A DNA stretch of 39,647 bases. It comes from RGIG426 sp045598965. GTDB taxonomy: Bacteria > Bacillota > Clostridia > Oscillospirales > Acutalibacteraceae. The notes below the pieces were generated by a model. The model was not told where the DNA came from. It saw nothing but the letters and a program-made list of their open reading frames with translations, and ran no database searches. Positions 7,887 through 15,689 of the stretch are shown one piece after another. The position numbers and the translations under genes were made by a program. The stretch covers positions 1-39,647 of the forward strand of contig JAZRVH010000011.1 in NCBI GenBank assembly GCA_045598965.1, in the 5' to 3' direction. Position 1 is the first letter of the stretch, and each line of letters opens with the position of its first letter.

Positions 7887-9032
7887 TCAGTCGCCGTTGG
7901 TTTGGATGATATAGCAAAACACAAGCGAGTCATCCGCAAGCGAGCGGTAGCAAAGCCGTCCGCCCTCCTCCGAGGCGTACAGTCCGGCACGGATTCCGAG
8001 CGGTTCATCGTAATTCCCCCACTTACCGGGCTTTTTTGCAAATCTCTCAATCAGCACCTTGCCGTCAGCGTCAAACAGCGTGTAGTAATCATGCTCGTCG
8101 ACGACTCCGTAAAAATAGAGAACGTCGGTAACGGGATCGGTGAAATGACCGGTGAACCAAGTATTCTCTATCTCCGGCTGTTTCGGCTCGGACGGCTCGA
8201 TACGCTCCTCTTCCTCGGAATAGCCTTCCGGCAATGTTTTTCGCACCTCGCCGGTCTCGAAAATCAGATAGCGGTCAAGGTCAAAACCGTCGGAATTGGC
8301 GTAATGTGCCACTTTCGCATCGCTCCACACAAGTCCGCTTTCCAAAGGCCACCATCTTTCCTCGGGCGTCAAATCCGGGTTGAGATCATCGAGGTCAATC
8401 GTTGCGGCAATGTCAAAGCATTGGACTTCCTCTCCGTCCTCATTCCAGCGGCGAACCGTTCCGTCGTTATGGCACGTCAGCAGAATACCGGCGTTGTAGT
8501 CGGCATTGACACAATCGGGAAACACGTGTACCCAACTGCCGTCGGTGGCGGCGATAAGATAGATAAAGTTGCTTTCGCTCGCGTCGGCGGGGTTGCCGAG
8601 ATCGGGGTTGCCGCGATAGGCAATCAAAAACTTGTCGTCGTCGGTAATCTTGACTATGTAGTAAATCGGGTCGGTCACCAGCTCACCCTTGTCGGTCACA
8701 AAGCCGTAAAGCTCGCGTCCGTATTGGTACCAATCGCCGCAGGTTCCGTCAAAAACCCAATTGCGTTTGCCGTAGTAAGGCAGCAACACGCCGTAATCGT
8801 CCCGTGCGGCAAGGTCCTTGCCCACGACGTAGCCTTCGTGGAAGGTATATTTTTCCTCCGGCACCTCGTAAGGCGTCAGCTTCGAGTAGTCGACGTGAAT
8901 GGCACTCGGTGCCGTAGGCTGTGCCTCGGTGACCGTCGTTTCGGACACGTCGGACGTTTCCGGCTCAGCTTTTGTGCAGCCCACCGCCGTCAGCATCGAC
9001 ACCGAGAGCAACAAACAAAGCAGTTTTTTCAC
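7887..9032 (-). CDS. WG-repeat-like lipoprotein, paralogue 1
   Basis: A 381-residue predicted lipoprotein starting with GTG at 9032. The signal peptide ends LTAVGC. The body contains GFVTDKGELVTDPIYYIV, a WG-repeat-like unit, and shares its whole architecture with the next gene, 26 bases downstream. The GTG lies only three bases after the end of the PstS-like gene, and its purine-rich ribosome binding site is inside that gene, which indicates translational coupling. I do not recognise a specific function; the pair may act together with the binding protein upstream. Confidence 0.8.
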   Translation of the reverse strand: MKKLLCLLLSVSMLTAVGCTKAEPETSDVSETTVTEAQPTAPSAIHVDYSKLTPYEVPEEKYTFHEGYVVGKDLAARDDYGVLLPYYGKRNWVFDGTCGDWYQYGRELYGFVTDKGELVTDPIYYIVKITDDDKFLIAYRGNPDLGNPADASESNFIYLIAATDGSWVHVFPDCVNADYNAGILLTCHNDGTVRRWNEDGEEVQCFDIAATIDLDDLNPDLTPEERWWPLESGLVWSDAKVAHYANSDGFDLDRYLIFETGEVRKTLPEGYSEEEERIEPSEPKQPEIENTWFTGHFTDPVTDVLYFYGVVDEHDYYTLFDADGKVLIERFAKKPGKWGNYDEPLGIRAGLYASEEGGRLCYRSLADDSLVFCYIIQTNGD

Positions 9033-9035
9033 GGT

Positions 9036-9980
9036 TTATTCCCCCACGTCCATCACACTCACGTAGCCCTCGTGGGCGATGAGTTTTTGACCCTCCTCGC
9101 TCATAATCCAGTTATAGAGGATTTTGGCGGGGTCATCTTCCGGAAGACCGGCTTTAATCACCACGTAGGAATCGTTGATAAAGGGATATTCCCGACTGCG
9201 AATGGTGGTCGGGTTCGGGTCAACGCCGTTGACAGCGATAATTTTAAGCCCGTCCGCCATTTTCATATCGTGGGCGTAATAGTAAACGGAATAGCCGATG
9301 GCGGCGGCGGAATCGTCATACGCACCGACCGCATCGATAAGTCCCCGCATCGAGTCCACAACAATATCCTTTGCGGTCGGCTCCATCATTTTGAGGTCGC
9401 CCATCACGAGTTTTTTCATCGCCGTTTGGCTGCCGGCTTCCTCGTTGCGTTGGAACGGCTTGATTTCCACGTCGTCGCCGCCGACCTCTTTCCAGTTGGT
9501 GATTTCGCCGGTATAGATTTTTTGAATCTGCTCGGTGGTCAGGCTGTCCACCGGGTTATCGACGTTCACGACGAACACAAGCCCGTCCACGGCGAATTTA
9601 GAGATCTCCCACTCAAAGTTGGCTTCCTCTTTCTCCTTATAAATGCCCTCGGGCGGTGCACCGGAAATGAGCAAATCGGCCTGGTCATTCATCAGTTCCC
9701 GATAGGACTGCGTCGTGCGGGAGAAGTTCGTGAGGTCTTGCACTTCCTCACGGGTTTCGCCGAGCATCACGCTGGCAATCGCCTGCCCAAGCGGCACCAT
9801 CGCCGTCGAACCGTTGAGCCGAGGGAAGTTCTCACGGGTAAACGTGAATTCGGCGGCAGAACTCTCCGCCTTGCTCGTGTCTTCCTCGCTGCCCGTCTTC
9901 GTGCAGGCGGCAAGACACAAAAGCATCGCCATCGCCAAAACGACGGCAAGGATTTTCTTCAAATGGATTTGTTTTTTCAT
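9036..9980 (-). CDS. PstS-like phosphate/anion-binding lipoprotein
   Basis: A 314-residue lipoprotein with lipobox LAAC (Cys near 26). The PBP-like fold of the PstS family shows in LNGSTAMVPLGQAIA near residue 55 (PstS proteins usually have DGSTA), QIQKIYTGEITNWKEVGG, the IKPFQRNEEAGSQTA segment, and AAIGYSVYYY. These correspond to the residues that cradle phosphate in PstS. No pstC, pstA, pstB or phoU is nearby; instead it heads an operon with two WG-like lipoproteins. It may therefore serve as a sensor rather than an ABC-transporter component. AGGGGG precedes the ATG. Confidence 0.82.
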   Translation of the reverse strand: MKKQIHLKKILAVVLAMAMLLCLAACTKTGSEEDTSKAESSAAEFTFTRENFPRLNGSTAMVPLGQAIASVMLGETREEVQDLTNFSRTTQSYRELMNDQADLLISGAPPEGIYKEKEEANFEWEISKFAVDGLVFVVNVDNPVDSLTTEQIQKIYTGEITNWKEVGGDDVEIKPFQRNEEAGSQTAMKKLVMGDLKMMEPTAKDIVVDSMRGLIDAVGAYDDSAAAIGYSVYYYAHDMKMADGLKIIAVNGVDPNPTTIRSREYPFINDSYVVIKAGLPEDDPAKILYNWIMSEEGQKLIAHEGYVSVMDVGE

Positions 9981-10044
9981 TATAAGGTCCCCCTTGCGAT
10001 ATGGTTTACCCGTTTTTCACATTAAAAACGAATAGTGCAAGCAC

Positions 10045-10073
10045 ATTTTAGTCATAAGCCTCTGTCTTGTCAA
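10045..10073 (-). promoter_or_regulatory. Promoter of the PstS/WG-lipoprotein operon
   Basis: On the minus strand, a perfect TTGACA (10068-10073), a 17-base spacer and TAAAAT (10045-10050). No Pho-box-like direct repeats are evident. Confidence 0.85.
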
Positions 10074-10357
10074 GTGTTTTTCGCATTTTTTGCATTAAAA
10101 TTCAAAACTTTTTTGCCCATTTTCCAGACCGATTTTATAAATTGCTGTCATTGCCGTCGGTTTATGCGTTGTCCAAACGAAAAACGATCGTTGCAAAACG
10201 GCAATGCACCGAAAAAACGAAGTATTTTTGAAACACAACAAAAGCCGCAGGCATACGGATGTATACCTGCGGCTTTAACAAAGCTTTGCACGAAAGGATT
10301 GGCTTTCGTCTGCAAAATTCCTAACTTACGTCGTCCAAAGGACGGGCGTTTTAAGAC
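10074..10357. other. Intergenic region without recognisable gene
   Basis: Between the lipoprotein operon promoter and prs. It holds the prs terminator (10241-10276) and, at about 10329-10352, a degenerate copy of the terminator seen at 6771-6800 (CGTCC-AAA-GGACGGGCGTTTT with the left arm damaged). I see no RNA gene or ORF. Confidence 0.6.
10241..10276 (-). terminator. Terminator of prs
   Basis: A 16-bp stem (10241-10256 with 10261-10276, one G-T pair) and a four-base loop, followed on the minus strand by TTTTGTTGT. Confidence 0.88.
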
Positions 10358-11500
10358 TTATTTGTTGCGGAATTTTTCCAAAAGATCCACGATTTTTTGA
10401 TGCGGGTCGAGGATTTTTTCCACCGAGAAGTCTTGGTTCAAGGCGGCAATGAAATAGGAGACGTATTTGCCCATATCCACCTCATAGAACCAGGGGCGGG
10501 AGAGCAGTTCCGGCGTACGGTACGTCAAGTTGGTGCCGAGGATACCGGAGATGATGCCGTCTTCATATGCCTTGTCAAAGGCTTCAAGACCGTTGGCAAA
10601 CAGAGCATAGGTCGCATAGGCGAACACACGGTTGGCGTTGCGTTTTTTCAGCTCGTAGGCGATGTCCAGCATGGAGTCGCCCGAGGAGATGATATCGTCT
10701 GCGACGAACACGTCTTTGCCCTCCACCGAGTTGCCGAGATATTCGTGGGCAACAATGGGGTTGCGGCCGTTGACGATGGTGGAGAAGTCACGGCGTTTAT
10801 AGAACATACCGAGGTCTACGCCCATAATGGAGGCGTAGTACATATTGCGGTGCATGGCACCGACGTCCGGGCTGATCACTGCCAGATGGTCACGGTCGGG
10901 CTTGATATCCGGCACGCTTCTGAACAGCTTTTTCAGTGCCTGATAGGACGGCATCAAGTTGTCGAAGCCCATCAGCGGCACGGCGTTTTGCACACGGGCA
11001 TCGTGGGCATCAAAGGTCACGATGTTGGCGACACCCATCGCCTGCAGCTCTTGCAGCATGGCGGCACAGTCGAGAGATTCCCGATAGTTGCGGCGATGCT
11101 GACGACCGCCGTACAGAATGGGCATCACCACGTTGATGCGGTGAGCTTTACCGCCCACGGCCTGGATAACACGTTTTAAATCTTGGAAATGGTCGTCCGG
11201 AGACATCATATTCTCTTTACCGAACATTTTATAGGTGCAGTTGTAGTTGCCCACGTCGACGAGGATGAACACGTCCGCACCACGTACACTTTCGTTCAGC
11301 GTAGCTTTGGAGTCACCGGAGGAGAAACGGGGACAATCCGAATCCAAAAGGAAGGTGTCCATTTCGCTGCCGGCTTCTTTTGTCCAGCGAGTGAGATACC
11401 CGTTGATTTCTTCGCCTAATTCCTGTGCACCACGTAATGCGATGATTCGCAGAGGTGCTACGCCGTTTTTCTCGTTAAAAATGTTTGACTCAGTTGCCAT
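10358..11500 (-). CDS. prs: Ribose-phosphate pyrophosphokinase (PRPP synthase)
   Basis: A 380-residue enzyme that makes PRPP from ribose 5-phosphate and ATP for purine, pyrimidine, His, Trp and NAD synthesis in the cytosol. It has the family landmarks: VVMPILYGGRQHRRNYRES (catalytic flexible-loop region), NIVTFDAHDARVQ (metal and substrate loop), LAVISPDVGAM, and the PRPP-binding loop VFVADDIISSGDSMLDIA. It is about 65 residues longer than class I enzymes such as B. subtilis Prs; the extra length is at the N-terminus and in loops. Single gene with its own promoter and terminator. Confidence 0.94.
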   Translation of the reverse strand: MATESNIFNEKNGVAPLRIIALRGAQELGEEINGYLTRWTKEAGSEMDTFLLDSDCPRFSSGDSKATLNESVRGADVFILVDVGNYNCTYKMFGKENMMSPDDHFQDLKRVIQAVGGKAHRINVVMPILYGGRQHRRNYRESLDCAAMLQELQAMGVANIVTFDAHDARVQNAVPLMGFDNLMPSYQALKKLFRSVPDIKPDRDHLAVISPDVGAMHRNMYYASIMGVDLGMFYKRRDFSTIVNGRNPIVAHEYLGNSVEGKDVFVADDIISSGDSMLDIAYELKKRNANRVFAYATYALFANGLEAFDKAYEDGIISGILGTNLTYRTPELLSRPWFYEVDMGKYVSYFIAALNQDFSVEKILDPHQKIVDLLEKFRNK

Positions 11501-11535
11501 TTTCCGTCCCGACCTTTCCGTATTAAGTTAAAGAA

Positions 11536-11564
11536 AGTATACCATAAAACTTGTTTCCTGTAAA
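11536..11564 (-). promoter_or_regulatory. Promoter of prs
   Basis: On the minus strand, TTTACA (11559-11564), a 17-base spacer and TATACT (11536-11541) with an extended -10 TGG just upstream. Confidence 0.82.
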
Positions 11565-11613
11565 CCACCCGACAGGGGATTTCGTCGAAAAAGACAAAAA
11601 TACAGGCGGTTTG

Positions 11614-14484
11614 TCAGGAATGGGTTTCGCTGTCGGTTTTGTTGGGGTTTTCGGGAAGCAATTCCGCTCCCGCCACCACGCAAGTAGAGCCGTTTTCGGC
11701 GAAGTCCCGCAACAGCGAAGCACAGCGGCGAACAGCGGTTTTGTCGGTGCTGAGAATGGCGTTGCGGTAGGCGAGCACATCCTCTTTCGTCAACCCCTCA
11801 AACTTATAGGTGTTGGCGGCGACTCCTTTTTGTTGCGGGGTTTTCAGCGGCTCGGTGGAGGAAACGGTGGAGAGGATATATCGCTCAACCGATTCGTCGC
11901 TGTCGCAAAATTCGAGGAGTGCGTCTGCCAGCGTGGCAAATACATCCACAGAATGGACGGGGCTCGGGTCACGGTAGGAATAGGCAAACATTCGGCCGGA
12001 GGGACGCACGCCGCATCCGGCATTGTATGCACCGCCCTGCACCCGCAGTTTGTTCCACAAATAGTCGAGCGAGAGGATGTTGGTTGCCACCTTCAGCGGG
12101 CCGTTCCATCGGGCATCGGGGGGTGTCAGGGAGCGGGCAGAAAATCCGATAGCGGCAGGAATTTTTATGGTGGTGTGTTTCGGAACATTGGTGGTGTAGG
12201 CTTTCGGTTCAAAGGCAAAGCCGCCATCCGAAAGCGAGGATAACAGCGGTGTTACATCCAGCGGCTGATCGGCGGTGACGCTGACAAGCAGTCCTTTTTT
12301 GCCCACCGCTTGTTGGAACACAGCGTTCATTTTGGGCAGAAGGGCCGGAACGGCGGTTTGCTCGTTTTCGACGATATCGTGCAGGTGTGTCACCTGCGTG
12401 TGACCGCACAAGACTTCGGTGACGGCACACGCCGCCGAACCGGAAGCACCGGCGGCATACATGGCGAATTGATGACCCTCCATCACCTCCGCCTGGCGAG
12501 CGGTGGCGTCCATTTGACGGAAAATTTCAAAGGCGGGGGAGACGTCGGAGACGTCGGTGTGAAGCAAAATTTCCGAGAGAAGCGAAAGGGCGTTTTCGGT
12601 GTTGTGGGTCATAAAACCGGCACTTGCCACGAGACAGGGAACGCAGGTGTCGGTGTCGCCGGTGTGCACCGGTGCTACGGCGAACCGCAAATACCCGAAA
12701 TACCGCTTGATTTTTTGTTGCAGCAGGAGGGTGGAATACTGTTTCGTGGGCAGTTCGCACAAAAGATGGGTAAACAGCTCCACATCGCCGAGGGTTGCCA
12801 AATCGCAACCGGTCAGCGGGAAATACAGTTTTACATGCGTGACGTTGCGGCAGGCAACGGGGTGATACCACACCGGTACACCCGCTTTCGTGTCTTCCAC
12901 CGTTTCCACCCAGGCGGGCGGCTCACCCGCATCTGAAAGAGACAACATCGGAAGCGTGGCGATCTGTTCGGGCGTGTCGGGAGTTTGTTGCCATAAAAGG
13001 AGTTCTTCACAAAGGGCTTTGTTCTCGGCACGTTTGTTGTCGTCCCAATCGGCGGTCATGCTTGCACACAAAGAGGCCTCTTTCTGGCGGTTTTCCTCGC
13101 CGAGCGTGAGCGAGGGCTCGGTATACAGCGTCGCCACATTCGTCTCGTCGCAAAACACGTCGAAAAGCAGTTTTTCAAAGCCGTCGCCGGAAAGCATTTC
13201 TCGTACCGCCGCCAAATCTTCGTCCGGCAGAAGCGGGGCGAGCGGGTCGCCGTCATACAGCCAACTGCGTAAGGCGGTGACGTTGCGTTCAAGGCCTTGC
13301 GGCTCGGCGACGTCATGGAGCTGGTAGTCGATGGCGGCAAGGGAGGCTTCGAGTTCATCCTTGTCGATGCCGGCTTCGCACAATTTGCGGGCGGCGTCTC
13401 GCAGGAGAGCCAACGCCTCGTCGGCTTTACCGTCTTTTACATTTTTAATGCCGATTTGCACATAGGGTTGGGCGAGGTAGTCGTCCACCTCCCACTCTAA
13501 ATCTTCTGCAAGTTCCGAGGAGAGCAGGGCACGGGTGAGCGGAGATTCGTTGGAGCCTGCCACCGTGTCAAACAGCACACGCAACGCCAGTATTTTTTGC
13601 AAATCTTTATAGGTGCCGACGATTTTGCCGAAGGTGACTTGACCACGGTTTTCCAAGGGCTCGTCCTGCCCGATTTCATAGGTGTTATGTCCCACGGCGG
13701 AGCGGGGAGTTTGCATAACCAGTGTCGGCAAAACCGGTTTTGTTTGCGGGCGGGAGAGGTAGTCGTTGATAAGAGCCAGCGTTTCCTCAAAGGGCAGGTC
13801 GCCGTCGAGATAAAAACGGGCGTTGCTCGGATGATAGAAGCGGCGATAGGTGTCACAAAAATCCTCATACGTGAGAGTGGGGATGACCGCCGGGTCACCG
13901 CCGGAAATGACGCTGTAGCACGTGTCGGGGAACAGCAGATGCAGCATTTCCTCGCCGACGATACTGTCTTGACTGGCGAGGGCTCCTTTCATCTCGTTAA
14001 ACACAATACCGTTAAAGGCTTCGCCCTCGTCGGTGGATTCGATATGCCAACCCTCTTGGTAAAAAATATTGGGATTTTTGAGCAAATTCGGGGCAAACAC
14101 CGCATCGAGATATACCGATGTGAGGTTGAGATAATCCTTGGTGTTGCGGCTGGAGCAGGGATATACCGTTTTGTCCGGATAGGTCATGGCATTGAGAAAC
14201 GTGTTCATCGAGCCTTTGAGCAAATCCAAAAACGGTTCACGGACGGGGTATTTTTCCGAACCGCAAAGCATGGCGTGCTCTAAGATATGAAACACGCCGG
14301 TGCTGTTTTCCGGCAACGTCTTAAACGCCACTGAAAAGAGTTTGTTTTCTTCGCCGTTTTGAAGCCAGCAAAGCTCCGCCCCGCAATCGTGACGTAGCTC
14401 ATAAAAGGTTCCCGAAAGGGCGGGAACCTCCCGCACACGGGTAACGGTAAAACCGAAAAGCTTTTGGTGTTCTTGGTATTTCAT
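11614..14484 (-). CDS. M16C zinc metalloprotease (presequence-protease type)
   Basis: A 956-residue protein of the M16C family (PreP/Cym1/HypA-like), which degrades peptides inside a closed two-half chamber. The inverted zinc motif HxxEH is present as HILEH at residues 66-70. The downstream FNEMKGAL segment supplies the further glutamate typical of the family. The C-terminal half contains the M16C-associated and inactive M16-like domains; GGAYNAGCGVRPSGRMFAYSYRDP near the end is characteristic. The full length matches the family, with no signal peptide, so it should be cytosolic. Its ATG directly follows the TAA of the upstream Fe-S gene, and AAGGAG lies inside that gene, so the two are translationally coupled. 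Confidence 0.94.
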   Translation of the reverse strand: MKYQEHQKLFGFTVTRVREVPALSGTFYELRHDCGAELCWLQNGEENKLFSVAFKTLPENSTGVFHILEHAMLCGSEKYPVREPFLDLLKGSMNTFLNAMTYPDKTVYPCSSRNTKDYLNLTSVYLDAVFAPNLLKNPNIFYQEGWHIESTDEGEAFNGIVFNEMKGALASQDSIVGEEMLHLLFPDTCYSVISGGDPAVIPTLTYEDFCDTYRRFYHPSNARFYLDGDLPFEETLALINDYLSRPQTKPVLPTLVMQTPRSAVGHNTYEIGQDEPLENRGQVTFGKIVGTYKDLQKILALRVLFDTVAGSNESPLTRALLSSELAEDLEWEVDDYLAQPYVQIGIKNVKDGKADEALALLRDAARKLCEAGIDKDELEASLAAIDYQLHDVAEPQGLERNVTALRSWLYDGDPLAPLLPDEDLAAVREMLSGDGFEKLLFDVFCDETNVATLYTEPSLTLGEENRQKEASLCASMTADWDDNKRAENKALCEELLLWQQTPDTPEQIATLPMLSLSDAGEPPAWVETVEDTKAGVPVWYHPVACRNVTHVKLYFPLTGCDLATLGDVELFTHLLCELPTKQYSTLLLQQKIKRYFGYLRFAVAPVHTGDTDTCVPCLVASAGFMTHNTENALSLLSEILLHTDVSDVSPAFEIFRQMDATARQAEVMEGHQFAMYAAGASGSAACAVTEVLCGHTQVTHLHDIVENEQTAVPALLPKMNAVFQQAVGKKGLLVSVTADQPLDVTPLLSSLSDGGFAFEPKAYTTNVPKHTTIKIPAAIGFSARSLTPPDARWNGPLKVATNILSLDYLWNKLRVQGGAYNAGCGVRPSGRMFAYSYRDPSPVHSVDVFATLADALLEFCDSDESVERYILSTVSSTEPLKTPQQKGVAANTYKFEGLTKEDVLAYRNAILSTDKTAVRRCASLLRDFAENGSTCVVAGAELLPENPNKTDSETHS

Positions 14485-14685
14485 TTAATCTTTCTCCTTG
14501 TAGTAAAGTTGGCAATGACAATAGCCCTCGAAATTCGGGTCGGCAATTTGGGCACGGAACTCCTCACAGATACATTTGTATTCCGGCTTTTTCTCCCGAC
14601 GGCAGGGGCAGTAGCCATCCTTTTCTTTTAATCCCTTGCGAATCATTTTCACAATTTCCTCGTCTTCGTTTAAGCGTACAGCCAT
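14485..14685 (-). CDS. Ferredoxin:thioredoxin reductase catalytic-subunit-like Fe-S protein
   Basis: A 66-residue protein with three Cys-x-Cys pairs: CPC, CIC and CHC. This is the pattern of the FTR catalytic chain, which holds a [4Fe-4S] cluster beside a redox-active disulfide and passes electrons from ferredoxin to thioredoxin. The spacing here, CPC-X9-CIC-X15-CHC, differs from the plant enzyme (CPC-X16-CPC-X8-CHC), and no variable subunit is nearby. It is the first gene of an operon with the M16C protease. GAAGGAG precedes the ATG. The partner and reaction are uncertain, but a ferredoxin-linked thiol reductase role fits an organism with ferredoxin-based metabolism. Confidence 0.85.
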   Translation of the reverse strand: MAVRLNEDEEIVKMIRKGLKEKDGYCPCRREKKPEYKCICEEFRAQIADPNFEGYCHCQLYYKEKD

Positions 14686-14716
14686 TTTGCTCCTTCTTTC
14701 TTTTTCGGATATTGTA

Positions 14717-14745
14717 AGTGTACCACATTCGCCGTAGAATTACAA
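14717..14745 (-). promoter_or_regulatory. Promoter of the FTR-like/M16C operon
   Basis: On the minus strand, TTGTAA (14740-14745), 17 bases and TACACT (14717-14722) with extended -10 TGG. It is divergent from the acyltransferase promoter. Confidence 0.75.
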
Positions 14746-14761
14746 CCGCTTTCGGCAGGAT

Positions 14762-14790
14762 TTGCATTTTTTGAAACAATGTGGTATACT
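14762..14790 (+). promoter_or_regulatory. Promoter of the acyltransferase-ligase-GT operon
   Basis: TTGCAT (14762-14767), 17 bases and TATACT (14785-14790), again preceded by AATGTGG. Confidence 0.78.
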
Positions 14791-14822
14791 ACTTTTGTAT
14801 GCGACAAAAGAGGTGTTTTGTA

Positions 14823-15689
14823 ATGAAAAAAAGATGGGGCGACCGTCGAGACGGTACACTTATTCGGGATATCGACTCGATGCATTTTATTATGCCGCTC
14901 ATTTATCCCAATCGCTGTGACAACGAGGCGTTTATCAGCGAGCGGATTGATTTGACCGCCGCTGATGCCTACCTTGAAAAGAAAAATGCGGACAATCCCG
15001 CCTACAAGTACAATCTGTTCCAGTTAATCGTGACCGCTATGGTGAAAACGATTACGCTTCGTCCGAAGATGAATCGTTTTATTGCGAACGGCAATATGTA
15101 TCAGCGTAACGACGTGTCGGCGGCGTTCGTGGTGAAAAAGCTGTTTGCGGACGATGGAGCAGAGGGACTTGCATTTATCCACATGCAAGACGACGACACC
15201 CTTGATTCCATCCACGAAAAAATTTATCAATACGTGTCTCGCACCCGTAAGGCGGACAGCGTGGACGAATCCACCGAAAATATGGATTTTTTTAACAAGC
15301 TTCCACGGTGGGTGTCCAAAACGGCGGTGAAATTCGTGTGTATGTTAGACCGCCACGGCAAGGTGCCGAAATCGTATATTGCCTCTGACCCGTATTATTC
15401 GTCGGTGGTGCTGACGAATCTTGGCTCTATCAAGCTTCATTCCGGGTATCACCATTTAACGAACTGGGGAACCACGTCGGTGTTTTGTGCCATCGGCGAG
15501 AAAAAACGGCGTCCGTTTTTCGATGAGGATGGGACATGCTCGATGAAAGACAGCATTGATTTAGGATTGACCATTGATGAGCGGATTGCCGACGGCTATT
15601 ATTATTCCAAAACAGTGCGGCTGCTTCGCCATTTGATAGAAAATCCGGAATTGTTGGACAAGCCGTTAAATGAGAAGGTGGAATTCTGA
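14823..15689 (+). CDS. E2-like (CAT-fold) acyltransferase domain protein
   Basis: A 288-residue protein resembling the catalytic domain of 2-oxoacid dehydrogenase E2 and chloramphenicol acetyltransferase, without the lipoyl and E3-binding domains of a true E2. LTNLGSIKLHSGYHHLTNWGTTSVFCAIGE matches the E2 core. The canonical DHRxxDG catalytic motif reads DERIADG at residues 252-258, so the catalytic His position carries Glu. The start at 14823 follows AGAGGTG; the upstream ATG at 14781 overlaps the promoter. The stop overlaps the next ATG by one base, so it is coupled to the acyl-CoA ligase. It probably transfers an acyl group in lipid or natural-product assembly; substrate unknown. Confidence 0.75.
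   Translation: MKKRWGDRRDGTLIRDIDSMHFIMPLIYPNRCDNEAFISERIDLTAADAYLEKKNADNPAYKYNLFQLIVTAMVKTITLRPKMNRFIANGNMYQRNDVSAAFVVKKLFADDGAEGLAFIHMQDDDTLDSIHEKIYQYVSRTRKADSVDESTENMDFFNKLPRWVSKTAVKFVCMLDRHGKVPKSYIASDPYYSSVVLTNLGSIKLHSGYHHLTNWGTTSVFCAIGEKKRRPFFDEDGTCSMKDSIDLGLTIDERIADGYYYSKTVRLLRHLIENPELLDKPLNEKVEF

Noticed and set aside
7902..10025. 707-codon open frame antisense to the lipoprotein operon
   Set aside because: It spans the boundary of two good genes on the opposite strand, and its sequence shows no domain.
10329..10352. Second terminator of prs
   Set aside because: The left arm is incomplete and no T run follows on the minus strand. It looks like a decayed copy of the 6771 terminator; the hairpin at 10241 is the better candidate.
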